25,295 nt of DNA from Actinomycetota bacterium (GTDB lineage Bacteria > Actinomycetota > Actinomycetes > S36-B12): the NCBI GenBank assembly GCA_009700485.1, contig WLLZ01000014.1:1-25295 (forward strand). The letters run 5' to 3'. Shown piece by piece: positions 1 to 6,881 of this stretch (positions are counted from its first letter, which is position 1; the number at the start of each line of letters is the position of its first letter). Under the pieces are notes generated by a model. It worked only from the letters and a program-made list of their open reading frames with translations. It did no database searches and was not told the origin of the DNA. Both the position numbers and the translations under genes were made by a program.

Positions 1-858
1 ACGCCCAACGGTCAAATTGTGCAAATAGAAGTACCCCAAATCTACCGCGGAATCACCAGCAACTTAATCGCGACAACCTACCCGACAACTTTGCAAGGCA
101 GCGTCGCTTTCACCATCAATGGTTCGCCTTTGTCGGCGTCGATTACCGTAAACAGTGGCAAGGCCACCTTCCCATTCGTCACCCAATCTCTTGGCTGGCA
201 AGACATCGGAGTGAGTTTCAGCCAGCTCAACAATCCGAACGTGTTCGGAGTCGCACATATGTGGGTAAATGTTTTGCCCAGCAAGGGCCCTGCCATCATT
301 TATTTCGCGCCTCCACGAACTGCACTCGCGTACGGACAGAGTCAGATATTTGAGATCACATCACCATCTGGCGCGATATCTTCATTCACGGCCGCCGGTG
401 GTTGCATCGCTAGCGGGCTGACTATCACCGCAATAAGTGGCAGCGGCGAATGCATATTAAGCGCGAATGCGCCTTATGGCCAAGGCTATGAGGGCGCGAT
501 CGCAAACACTTCATTGAAGCTTGTGCTTGGCACCCAAACCGCAAAAATCCTATCGCGCTCTGAGCAGCAAGGGAGTGGTCGCAATATCGACCTCATTACC
601 GGTGATAATCGAACAAATGCCGGCATGGGGATTAACTGGAAGGTAATCAAGGGCGACGCGAATTGCTCCACCGCAAGCGGGGCGCATTTCGCCCGGGCAC
701 GGATTTTGGGCCCATGCACTATCCAAGGCACCGCACATGGCGTAGCCGGGGTATGGGCCCCCTATGTGGTTACGCAGGTTTTGGATACTCCAGCTCGCGC
801 GGTATCGGGCAGGCAAGTAGCGCAATACCAGAAATCGCTATTACCACCACCCAGTTGA
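1..858 (+). CDS. Ig-like repeat surface protein, 5' end outside window
   Basis: The frame is open from base 1, so the start lies upstream; the first internal start candidate is GTG at 19. The visible part has an Ig-like beta-sandwich repeat (about residues 7-95), then a segment with paired cysteines (GGCIASGL and GECILSAN), then a C-terminal segment with INWKVI and GPCTIQGTA. Domain for domain it matches the C-terminal half of the secreted protein at 2748-4259, including four cysteines in the same places, so the two are diverged paralogs. A surface or extracellular location is inferred from the paralog's signal peptide. Similarity to the paralog ends around VVTQ; the last 25 or so residues have no counterpart and are encoded over the end of the convergent glycosyltransferase gene. 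Base composition is more AT-rich than the paralog. Ligand and function are unknown. Confidence 0.75.
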   Translation, partial: TPNGQIVQIEVPQIYRGITSNLIATTYPTTLQGSVAFTINGSPLSASITVNSGKATFPFVTQSLGWQDIGVSFSQLNNPNVFGVAHMWVNVLPSKGPAIIYFAPPRTALAYGQSQIFEITSPSGAISSFTAAGGCIASGLTITAISGSGECILSANAPYGQGYEGAIANTSLKLVLGTQTAKILSRSEQQGSGRNIDLITGDNRTNAGMGINWKVIKGDANCSTASGAHFARARILGPCTIQGTAHGVAGVWAPYVVTQVLDTPARAVSGRQVAQYQKSLLPPPS

Positions 859-1999
859 TTGAGAAGTAGGTAGAAATCAGCGGTGGTGGTGAGACCACCG
901 AGGCAGCCGCGATGAGCACGAGAACAACGCCCAATTTGCTTGATCGCCAGACCACGACAAGTAGTGGTATCGCCATGACGAAGGTGTGCAGCCAAGCGAT
1001 AGGGCTAACGGCCAGAATGAACCAGTTGATCACCCAAAATGGCTCTTGCTTTCGCCAAAGCGCGATCGCCGCCAACACCCCTGCAATCAGCCATCCCACG
1101 TACTCCTGGGACCCATTCCTTCGCAGCAGAGCCCCCACCGTCATGAGGTCACTGCGCTGTAAAGATGCGGCGATTGAAGCTCGTGAACTTTCAAGGAATG
1201 CGGTGATAACCGTCGGCTCCAACGCCACCGCGATTGCCAAAAGGGCCACGGGAATAGCCGCACCGATGATCAAAGTCTTCCACTGCCTTCGCCACAGCGG
1301 ATAGAAGAGCATTAACAACCCGATACCCCGTGAGGATCCGTAGACACCGTATGCGGCGCCGGCGATCGCCGGGTGGCGCCGGTACTTCCAGGCGAGGGCA
1401 ATGAGGACGGCCGACAACGGATAGGTGCTCATCAATCCCCAGCGCCCCGGGATTGTCAGGCAAATTCCGAGCGCTAGTGGATAAGCGATATAGGCAGGAA
1501 CCCGCATCAGGCGCATACTGAGCGCGATCAGGCAGAAACTAGCAATCACGTAAAAGGACAACCACCAGCCATAATCTAGGTACGCCAACGGCAACCCGAG
1601 TGGAATCGCAAATGGTGGGTGCGAGTTCACCGACAAATCTACGAAGTCCAGCTGCATCCCAACGAGGGGGTGCAACACCTCAAGGGAGTCATAAGCCGAA
1701 AAGTCAGGCTTGATAAGACCAATTGTTGACGCCACTTCCCAGCCAACGTCAGTCCAGCCGCCGGCTCCGGCCAATTTCTCGACAATTTCAGCGAATCCAA
1801 AGTTCGTTATGCCTTCGCGGAACATCGGCCACAGGCTGCGCGCAATTAAAGGGACAGCGGCGATGACCAGTAAGTTCGCAAGTACCTCGATGATGCCCTG
1901 CCGGGTCCAGACCCCAGCCCTCGCCACTCTCTCCGATGTCGACACGAGCCAATCATGGCGGCAAGTTGCCACTGCTTCAAGCCTAGGAGCTCCACCCAA
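770..1999 (-). CDS. GT87-like polyprenyl-phosphate-mannose-dependent membrane mannosyltransferase
   Basis: This is a polytopic membrane protein of up to 409 residues with about nine or ten hydrophobic segments; the first clear one is near residues 38-58. The loop NSHPPFAIPLGLPLAYLDYG and the late segment FILAVSPIAWLHTFVMAIPL resemble GT87 (DUF2029) enzymes such as PimE, which move mannose from polyprenyl-phosphate mannose to lipids or glycans outside the membrane. This is family recognition by eye; the substrate is unknown. The most upstream start is TTG at 1999 with no obvious ribosome binding site, and GTG at 1945 is an alternative. Its 3' end overlaps the convergent surface-protein gene by 89 bp. 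It is transcribed away from the small-peptide unit at 2067. A role in decorating the neighbouring surface proteins is only an inference from location. Confidence 0.7.
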   Translation of the reverse strand: MGGAPRLEAVATCRHDWLVSTSERVARAGVWTRQGIIEVLANLLVIAAVPLIARSLWPMFREGITNFGFAEIVEKLAGAGGWTDVGWEVASTIGLIKPDFSAYDSLEVLHPLVGMQLDFVDLSVNSHPPFAIPLGLPLAYLDYGWWLSFYVIASFCLIALSMRLMRVPAYIAYPLALGICLTIPGRWGLMSTYPLSAVLIALAWKYRRHPAIAGAAYGVYGSSRGIGLLMLFYPLWRRQWKTLIIGAAIPVALLAIAVALEPTVITAFLESSRASIAASLQRSDLMTVGALLRRNGSQEYVGWLIAGVLAAIALWRKQEPFWVINWFILAVSPIAWLHTFVMAIPLLVVVWRSSKLGVVLVLIAAASVVSPPPLISTYFSINWVVVIAISGIALLACPIPRELEYPKPA

Positions 2000-2066
2000 C
2001 GACCCGTGTCGATTGCCGTACTCGACTGAAATACCGAAGCTTTCACCCGACGTTGCATCAGATCAG

Positions 2067-2180
2067 GGGGGTAGCCCCCTAATAATCGAGCCACCAGATT
2101 TATCTACTTGATTTTATCCCCGGGACGTGTTGTCATGATGTGGTAAGGATTATCCGAAAAGCAACTACAAGATAGGAGCA
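2067..2180 (+). promoter_or_regulatory. Conserved leader, copy A, in front of the 57-residue peptide gene
   Basis: This 114-bp segment aligns without gaps to the reverse complement of 9551-9664, with 89 of 114 positions identical by hand count. Identity is concentrated in blocks: a GGGG-TAG-CCCC hairpin, GAGCCACCAG, CTTGATTTTA, CCCCGGGACGTGTT, GATTA-N-CCG, and an 11-base block followed by TAGGAGCA, which carries the ribosome binding site. The spacers diverge freely. Constant spacing and the terminal ribosome binding site fit a promoter plus 5' leader. GATTA-N-CCG sits where a -10 element could be relative to GGGACGTGTT, but no textbook -35/-10 pair is visible. Confidence 0.6.
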
Positions 2181-2184
2181 CATT

Positions 2185-2358
2185 ATGCCAAGTACAGACG
2201 TTAATTCACCTGCTAGTTCAGCGCCGACCGATCGGATCGCACTCGGTGTTGGTTGGGTACGGCCCGGTGTGGCCGGTACCGGCGGCACCCTAAACCCCTC
2301 CTCGATGGCCACCCTAAATAGTCCCTATTGGAACTGCTTTGAGGGTAATGAAGAGTAG
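2185..2358 (+). CDS. Small protein, 57 residues, unknown function
   Basis: ATG at 2185 follows an AGGAG ribosome binding site (2174-2178) with a 6-base spacer, and the frame runs 57 codons to TAG. The peptide starts MPSTDVNSPASSAPTDRIAL, continues with a Gly/Pro-rich middle (GVGWVRPGVAGTGG) and ends in an aromatic, acidic tail SPYWNCFEGNEE with a single cysteine. There is no signal peptide or membrane segment. The gene has its own conserved leader (2067-2180) and a hairpin 43 bases after the stop, so it looks like an independent transcription unit of about 300 nt. I do not recognise the family. A precursor of a modified or secreted peptide is conceivable from the Ser/Thr/Gly-rich body and short aromatic tail, but no modification enzyme or exporter is adjacent. 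Confidence 0.6.
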   Translation: MPSTDVNSPASSAPTDRIALGVGWVRPGVAGTGGTLNPSSMATLNSPYWNCFEGNEE

Positions 2359-2401
2359 CACCGTTCCCTACCACTAGGCGGGGTGTTTAATCCCTGTCAC
2401 T

Positions 2402-2429
2402 GGCCCCTGACCGCATTTGGTTGGGGGCC
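2402..2429 (+). terminator. Hairpin downstream of the small-peptide gene
   Basis: GGCCCC (2402-2407) pairs with GGGGCC (2424-2429), and an inner ACC/GGT pairing extends the stem. It lies 43 bases after the peptide stop codon. There is no T-run, so it would be a U-less terminator or simply an mRNA 3' stem. Confidence 0.4.
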
Positions 2430-2501
2430 GGTTACTTGCGGAACCGTTGCCCATACCGAACTTGTTGCTTGGCTTTCAAGAGGTTGTTCGCAAACTGCCA
2501 T

Positions 2502-2533
2502 GGGGGAAAACCCTTCACATAAGGTTTCTCCCC
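2502..2533 (-). terminator. Possible terminator of tRNA-Val(CAC)
   Basis: An imperfect stem joins the GGGG-rich arm at 2502-2515 with AAGG-TTTCT-CCCC at 2521-2533 around a 5-base loop. On the minus strand it begins 18 bases beyond the 3' end of tRNA-Val(CAC). No U-tract follows. Confidence 0.35.
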
Positions 2534-2551
2534 TTACAAGAGGGCCTTCGG

Positions 2552-2623
<72 letters not shown>

Positions 2624-2747
2624 GAAGGGTTGAAACTTTAGCGCAAGGGGCTCCCCCCTTTCCTCGCGGCCAATCTGCGCGTGTAGCCGGCTTCAGCGTG
2701 AGACATGGGTTATTGTCGTAAAAAACCCAATGGAAGGACGATCAGCT

Positions 2748-4259
2748 ATGACCCTTTCTCGCTCCACCGGCCGCGCAGTCGGTGCCATTGTCACGAGAGC
2801 CGTTGCTGCTTCGGCGCTCATCCTCGGCGCCGTTGGGTTCGTGTCGACCCCCGCGCAAGCGGCCGTCACCGGCTTCGGCGGAGCCGTCGGCGTCCCCCAG
2901 ACCGTCACGGTCACGGATGTCACGTTCAACGCCGTGGGGCAGAGCACCTGCACCGTAACACCCACCATCAACGGTGTGGCCCAGGTCTCCGCTATCGGGA
3001 CCGTGCAGGGCAGCACGCTGACTTTCCAGTGGACCGCCGCGAACGTGGGTGCGGCAACGTTCTCGATGGGCGACTGCACTACGACCTCGACCATTCCCGC
3101 AGCGACTATCACCCAGGTGGCCACGACGACGGTCATCAACACGCCCAACACGGCCCCGCTCAACCAAGCGGTCCGGGTGAACGTCACCGTCCAGTCGGCA
3201 AGCCCTAGCACATACACGCCCAGCGGCCAGGTGGTCGTGCGGAATGCCAACGGCGCCGTGCTCCAGACTTTGGGCCTGACACCCGGTCCGGGCGCCGGGC
3301 AGTCCTTCGCCTACTACTGGTGGAATCCGACGACAGCCGGAACCTTCTTCTTCATCGCCACCTACAACGGCGACAGTAATGCCACGACGTCGGTGTCCCC
3401 TCAGGACTCCGTCATCGCCACGCCCAGCGGCGCCAACATCTCCATAACTGCCCCGGCCACGATGACGCAGGGCGTCCCGGTTCAGCTCACCGCGACCGTC
3501 TTCCCGAGCGGCACACAGGGATCCGCGTCCTTCACTGTCAATAACCAGCCGATCAGTGGATCCAACCCGCTGAACGCCCAAGGCCAGGCATCCTTCACGT
3601 GGACTCCAACCATGCTCGGGCAGATTAGCCTCGGAGCGAACTACATGACCACTACAGGCGGTTCCGGATCAACTTCCGAGACGGTGACGGTCGTCGCCGG
3701 TGCCGCCGCGAAGGACACCATCACCCTAATAGCCCCGGGGCTCGGGACGTGGAATCCCGGCGGGGTGTACACCGCGTCCAACGGCACGACCTTCACCTTC
3801 AAGGCCTCGACACAGTCAGGCGCAGCGGTGACCCTCTCGGATACCGGTCCCTGCAACGTGAGTGGGCTGTCGCTTACCGTCGACGTCGGAACCGGCCAAT
3901 GCAACCTGGTCGCCTCCAGCCCAGGCGGCCCCGGATACGCGGCCAACCAGCAGAGCTACACCGTCCTCGCGGTCCCCGGCAACCAGATGCTGACCTTCCA
4001 ACCTCAGGCGTCCGGTCGCGTGAACCGCGGTCGCACCATCCGACTCGAGGCCAACGGCGGTAGCGACACCAGCGCCGGCCAGGCCATCAACTGGCGGGCC
4101 ATCAACAGCCGTGGGGTCTGCCGCGTGACGCTCCCTTCAAACGGCTCCGTGATGGTGCGCATGACGGGTTCCGGGGCGTGCCAGATTAGGGGCATCGCTC
4201 AGGCGGTGCCGGGCCAGTGGAACAGCATGGTTGTCAACTTCACCTACCGAGTGCGCTGA
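2748..4259 (+). CDS. Secreted Ig-like repeat protein with four-cysteine C-terminal region
   Basis: The chosen start is ATG 2748, which has GGAAGG at 2732-2737; an in-frame ATG at 2730 overlaps that site and is less likely. The 503-residue product has an Arg-containing N-terminus, a hydrophobic core and TPAQAAV, a clear Sec signal peptide cleaved near residue 38. A first beta-rich segment with two cysteines is followed by two Ig-like repeats (the second starting near TAPATMTQGV), a segment with GPCNVSGLSL and GQCNLVASS, and a C-terminal segment with INWRAI and GACQIRGIA. No sortase motif, lipobox or C-terminal anchor is visible. The third-position GC bias is stronger than in the paralog at 1-858, which suggests high expression. 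It is probably a cell-surface or secreted structural or adhesive protein; ligand unknown. Confidence 0.8.
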   Translation: MTLSRSTGRAVGAIVTRAVAASALILGAVGFVSTPAQAAVTGFGGAVGVPQTVTVTDVTFNAVGQSTCTVTPTINGVAQVSAIGTVQGSTLTFQWTAANVGAATFSMGDCTTTSTIPAATITQVATTTVINTPNTAPLNQAVRVNVTVQSASPSTYTPSGQVVVRNANGAVLQTLGLTPGPGAGQSFAYYWWNPTTAGTFFFIATYNGDSNATTSVSPQDSVIATPSGANISITAPATMTQGVPVQLTATVFPSGTQGSASFTVNNQPISGSNPLNAQGQASFTWTPTMLGQISLGANYMTTTGGSGSTSETVTVVAGAAAKDTITLIAPGLGTWNPGGVYTASNGTTFTFKASTQSGAAVTLSDTGPCNVSGLSLTVDVGTGQCNLVASSPGGPGYAANQQSYTVLAVPGNQMLTFQPQASGRVNRGRTIRLEANGGSDTSAGQAINWRAINSRGVCRVTLPSNGSVMVRMTGSGACQIRGIAQAVPGQWNSMVVNFTYRVR

Positions 4260-4278
4260 ACGCAGGACGAAAACGAAA

Positions 4279-4295
4279 GTCGGCCTGCGGCCGAC
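4279..4295. repeat. Perfect 7-bp-stem hairpin after the surface-protein gene
   Basis: GTCGGCC-TGC-GGCCGAC lies 20 bases after the stop codon at 4259. There is no T-run; it may stabilise the 3' end of the mRNA ahead of the main terminator at 4357. Confidence 0.4.
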
Positions 4296-4356
4296 ATTAC
4301 ACCCGTCCAGCATCCCACCAGATGCGACCGAGGTAGGTGATACCGCAAGCCGCATT

Positions 4357-4394
4357 ACTTTGGCCCCTCACGAAAGTGGGGGGCCAAAGTTTTT
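4357..4394. terminator. Strong bidirectional rho-independent terminator
   Basis: A 14-15 bp stem (ACTTTGGCCCC-TCAC at 4357-4371 with GTGGGGGGCCAAAGT at 4376-4390, one bulge or mismatch) closes on a GAAA tetraloop. T-rich sequence follows on the plus strand and A-rich sequence precedes it. It lies between convergent genes, the surface protein and pabC, and can serve both. Confidence 0.9.
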
Positions 4395-4403
4395 AGTACT
4401 GAA

Positions 4404-5243
4404 TTACGGGTCAATATCTGCTGCTGCGCGCACCGCGAACTCCTCGCGCATCGCTGAGGCGATCGGCCCGGCCTTGGCCCAGACCCGCTCATCCACCCGC
4501 ACCACCGGGTGCACATCTCTAGTTGATGAAGAAATGAAAACCTCATCGGCGCCGGGTAGCACCGATAAATCAAGCTCCTGCTCTGTGACATCGAACCATT
4601 CAAGAATTAATTCGCGGGTTACCCCAGCAAGGCAACCACTCGTCAGTGGCGGGGTAAAAACTTGTCCATCGATGATCACAAAAATGTTGGTGCCGGTGCC
4701 TTCACAAAGTTCACCACGAGTGTTAGCCAAGATTGCTTCGGAGGCTCCAAGCTCGTGAGCCCGCAGCAAGGCGACGACATTCTCGGCGTACGAAGTTGTC
4801 TTAACCCCCGCTATGGCAGATCTTTCATTTCGTACCCAAGGCACGGTCACCACGGTGGTGGTATCGGGCCAGGGGACCTGTGGCGACACGGCCACCACGA
4901 GGGTTGGCACAGCGGCCCCGCGATCACTCCCCAAGGGCGCGAAGCCCCCGGTGTAGGTGATGCGCAGGCGGCCCGGCCCCGCTAGCAGGGGCCGGTTCGC
5001 GAAGAGCACTTCACCAACAGCCGCGCGAATGACATCGAGATCAGGATCAACCAAACCCATTGCGCGAGCAGAGGCGCTTAGGCGCCGAAGGTGTCGACTG
5101 ATGGCAAATGCAGAACCATTAACAACTTTCAGTGTTTCGAATATGCCATCGGCCACGGTGAAGCCGTGATCCAAAACCGAAACCAGTGCTTCATCTTGCG
5201 ATACCAGCGAGCCAAAATCTCGATCGCCAACCCAGATCATCAT
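4404..5243 (-). CDS. pabC: Aminodeoxychorismate lyase (class IV PLP enzyme)
   Basis: The protein belongs to PLP fold-type IV enzymes and most resembles 4-amino-4-deoxychorismate lyase, which releases pyruvate to give p-aminobenzoate for folate. Visible features are VLDHGFTVADGIFETLKV near the N-terminus, the probable PLP lysine in GVKTTSYAENVVALLRA, and the cofactor-phosphate region GELCEGTGTNIFVI, then TPPLTSGCLAGVTRELIL. The 279-residue length from ATG 5243 is normal; MMIWVGDRD aligns with typical starts, whereas the longer frame begins at a TTG inside pabB. It lies 22 bp behind pabB on the same strand, which supports PabC rather than a branched-chain or D-amino acid aminotransferase. It ends just before the shared terminator. 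Confidence 0.85.
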   Translation of the reverse strand: MMIWVGDRDFGSLVSQDEALVSVLDHGFTVADGIFETLKVVNGSAFAISRHLRRLSASARAMGLVDPDLDVIRAAVGEVLFANRPLLAGPGRLRITYTGGFAPLGSDRGAAVPTLVVAVSPQVPWPDTTTVVTVPWVRNERSAIAGVKTTSYAENVVALLRAHELGASEAILANTRGELCEGTGTNIFVIIDGQVFTPPLTSGCLAGVTRELILEWFDVTEQELDLSVLPGADEVFISSSTRDVHPVVRVDERVWAKAGPIASAMREEFAVRAAADIDP

Positions 5244-5265
5244 TGCTGCTTCATCCACATGGGGT

Positions 5266-6324
5266 CTAACTTTGCCATGAGCCAGCAGCAACAGTGGTCA
5301 GGTGCGCTGCTTTGAGCTGCGTTTCGCGCCATTCGGCCTGCGCATCCGATGACCAAGTTATGCCAGCACCGGTGCCAAAATGCAATTGTCCAGCTGACTT
5401 CCAAAAAGTTCGGATCGCGACTGCTAAACATGCGGTGCCTTCGTCGGCATCAACCCAGCCAATCGCGCCGCAGTAGTACTCGCGAGGTGCCGGCTCAAGC
5501 TCACCAATTATCCGGATGGCGGACGATTTCGGCGCTCCCGTTATCGAGCCCGGGGGGAAGGTTGCCTCGATTATCTGCGGCCAACCGGCGTCCGGAAGCA
5601 ATGTCCCGGAGATATATGAGGCCAAATGCACGAGTCCAGGATGCACCTCCACTTTAAGAAGTTCTGGCACCGTAACTGAGCCCGTTGCACAGACTTTTGA
5701 TAAATCATTGCGCACTAAATCCACGATCATCACGTTTTCGGCTTCATCCTTGGCGGTTAGATCCCCCGCCACCTTCCCGGTGCCTTTGATCGGACCTGAG
5801 CGAATAACACCTTCTTGGCGCTCCAAGAACAGTTCTGGACTCGCAGTGACTACTTCGATGCCAAGTTCAGGGGCGCAGATCATCCCGGAATAAGGGGCTG
5901 GATTACCAACCCGCAGCAACTCATACAGGCCGGCAATATCGCTTTGCCCTGTATCAGGTAGTTGGGCGCTCAATACCCGGCAAATATTTGCCTGATACAC
6001 CGATCCTGCCGCGATAGCGGTTCTTACCTCCTCAACCGCAGCTAGGTACTCAGGTTCGTCGACCGACGAGCTCCATGAATTGGCCGGTGGACCCTGCCAC
6101 CTAATCGGACCAACCTCGCTCGACCCAAGCCCCAGCGGCCTAACCACTCTGGGCTGCTCAAGCCAACTTCTGAACCTAATAGCGACCGGAGGGCCGCTAT
6201 AGGGCAACAACACAGCCCAGCGGCCCCCACCGTCCAAAGCCCCGAGGTCGTTTGTGACGTCGCTGACCCCGGTAGCCCACCTGCCCCCCAAGTGAGCAAA
6301 AGCCTGCGTCATGGGCCCCATCAT
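5266..6324 (-). CDS. pabB: Aminodeoxychorismate synthase component I
   Basis: This is a chorismate-binding enzyme that aminates chorismate to 4-amino-4-deoxychorismate, together with a glutaminase subunit. Signature segments are SVYQANICRVL, RSGPIKGTGKV (the PIKGT lysine is the PabB nucleophile), DEAENVMIVDLVRNDL, FPPGSITGAPKSSAIRII and the end segment GAGITWSSDAQAEWRET. At 352 residues it is a lone PabB without a fused glutaminase or lyase; no pabA is in the window, so the amide donor subunit must be elsewhere. ATG 6324 is the first start; ATG 6312, preceded by GGGG, is an alternative. It is followed by pabC and transcribed divergently from the tRNA cluster. Confidence 0.92.
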   Translation of the reverse strand: MMGPMTQAFAHLGGRWATGVSDVTNDLGALDGGGRWAVLLPYSGPPVAIRFRSWLEQPRVVRPLGLGSSEVGPIRWQGPPANSWSSSVDEPEYLAAVEEVRTAIAAGSVYQANICRVLSAQLPDTGQSDIAGLYELLRVGNPAPYSGMICAPELGIEVVTASPELFLERQEGVIRSGPIKGTGKVAGDLTAKDEAENVMIVDLVRNDLSKVCATGSVTVPELLKVEVHPGLVHLASYISGTLLPDAGWPQIIEATFPPGSITGAPKSSAIRIIGELEPAPREYYCGAIGWVDADEGTACLAVAIRTFWKSAGQLHFGTGAGITWSSDAQAEWRETQLKAAHLTTVAAGSWQS

Positions 6325-6395
6325 GCTATGTCCAACCCTTCGTCAGATATTGTTCCCTTTCGGCCTGAAATTGCGAATACTCTTTCAGGTCGTAT

Positions 6396-6468
6396 GCGGA
6401 CGTAGCGCAGCTGGTAGCGCATCACCTTGCCAAGGTGAGGGTCGCGGGTTCGAATCCCGTCGTCCGCT
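6396..6468 (+). tRNA. tRNA-Gly (anticodon GCC)
   Basis: Acceptor stem GCGGACG/CGTCCGC, D-arm GCGCAGCTGGTAGCGC, anticodon stem TCACC/GGTGA with loop TTGCCAA, and T-arm CGGG-TTCGAAT-CCCG. Discriminator T, no encoded CCA. First of three clustered tRNA genes. Confidence 0.96.
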
Positions 6469-6508
6469 CGAAAATGCCAGACACCACGAGTGGGTGGCAC
6501 GGCGCCAT

Positions 6509-6579
6509 GGTGGAGTGACCGAGAGGCGAGGTAGCGGCCTGCAAAGCCGCGTACACGGGTTCAAATCCCGTCTCCACCT
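6509..6579 (+). tRNA. tRNA-Cys (anticodon GCA)
   Basis: Acceptor stem GGTGGAG/CTCCACC, anticodon stem CGGC/GCCG with loop CTGCAAA, and T-arm CGGG-TTCAAAT-CCCG. Discriminator T, as usual for tRNA-Cys. Second in the cluster. Confidence 0.95.
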
Positions 6580-6645
6580 CCACGAGTGCGGTAACCCACG
6601 CACATTTGGTCGGCTCCGCACTGGTAGCCTTCGTTTTCACAGCAT

Positions 6646-6719
6646 GGACCGTTAGCTCAGTTGGCTAGAGCGTTCCCCTGACACGGGAGAGGCCACAAGT
6701 TCAAGTCTTGTACGGTCCA
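6646..6719 (+). tRNA. tRNA-Val (anticodon GAC)
   Basis: Acceptor stem GGACCGT/ACGGTCC, D-arm GCTCAGTTGGCTAGAGC, anticodon stem TCCC/GGGA with loop CTGACAC, and T-arm CAAG-TTCAAGT-CTTG. Discriminator A, no encoded CCA. Third in the cluster; accessory-looking sequence starts downstream. Confidence 0.95.
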
Positions 6720-6813
6720 CTATAGGAACTCAGCCGTTGAGATGGTTGAGATGTGACGGAACCTCAGGCCCACCGTAATTGCCAGGGGTAATCTGCCGCA
6801 GAGGCCTTGATTC

Positions 6814-6835
6814 GGTTCCAGTCAGTACTGGACCC
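6814..6835. promoter_or_regulatory. Inverted repeat upstream of the dehydrogenase gene
   Basis: GGTTCCAGT and ACTGGACCC form a 9-position stem with one mismatch around CAGT, 47 bases before the ATG at 6882. It could be an operator for a regulator, or an mRNA hairpin. No T-run follows, so a terminator is unlikely. Confidence 0.35.
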
Positions 6836-6881
6836 CCTTCAATGCTAGTGCGCGAATGCTGAAGGAGTTCGTTGCCAAATC

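Noticed and set aside
4231..4758. A 175-codon plus-strand frame after the surface protein.
   Set aside because: It crosses the strong terminator and then runs antisense to pabC.
6311..6655. Frames of 70-114 codons across the tRNA cluster on both strands.
   Set aside because: They consist largely of translated tRNA sequence (for example GFEPVY and GFESRRP strings) and have no ribosome binding site or coherent protein pattern.
6646..6719. tRNA-Val(GAC) as an attachment site of an integrated element.
   Set aside because: No second copy of its 3' end and no integrase gene were found in the window; a 9-base match near 8439 lies inside a coding region and looks accidental.
6720..6881. A glycine or folate riboswitch before the dimethylglycine dehydrogenase-like gene.
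   Set aside because: The conserved cores of those riboswitches are not present; only a simple hairpin is seen.
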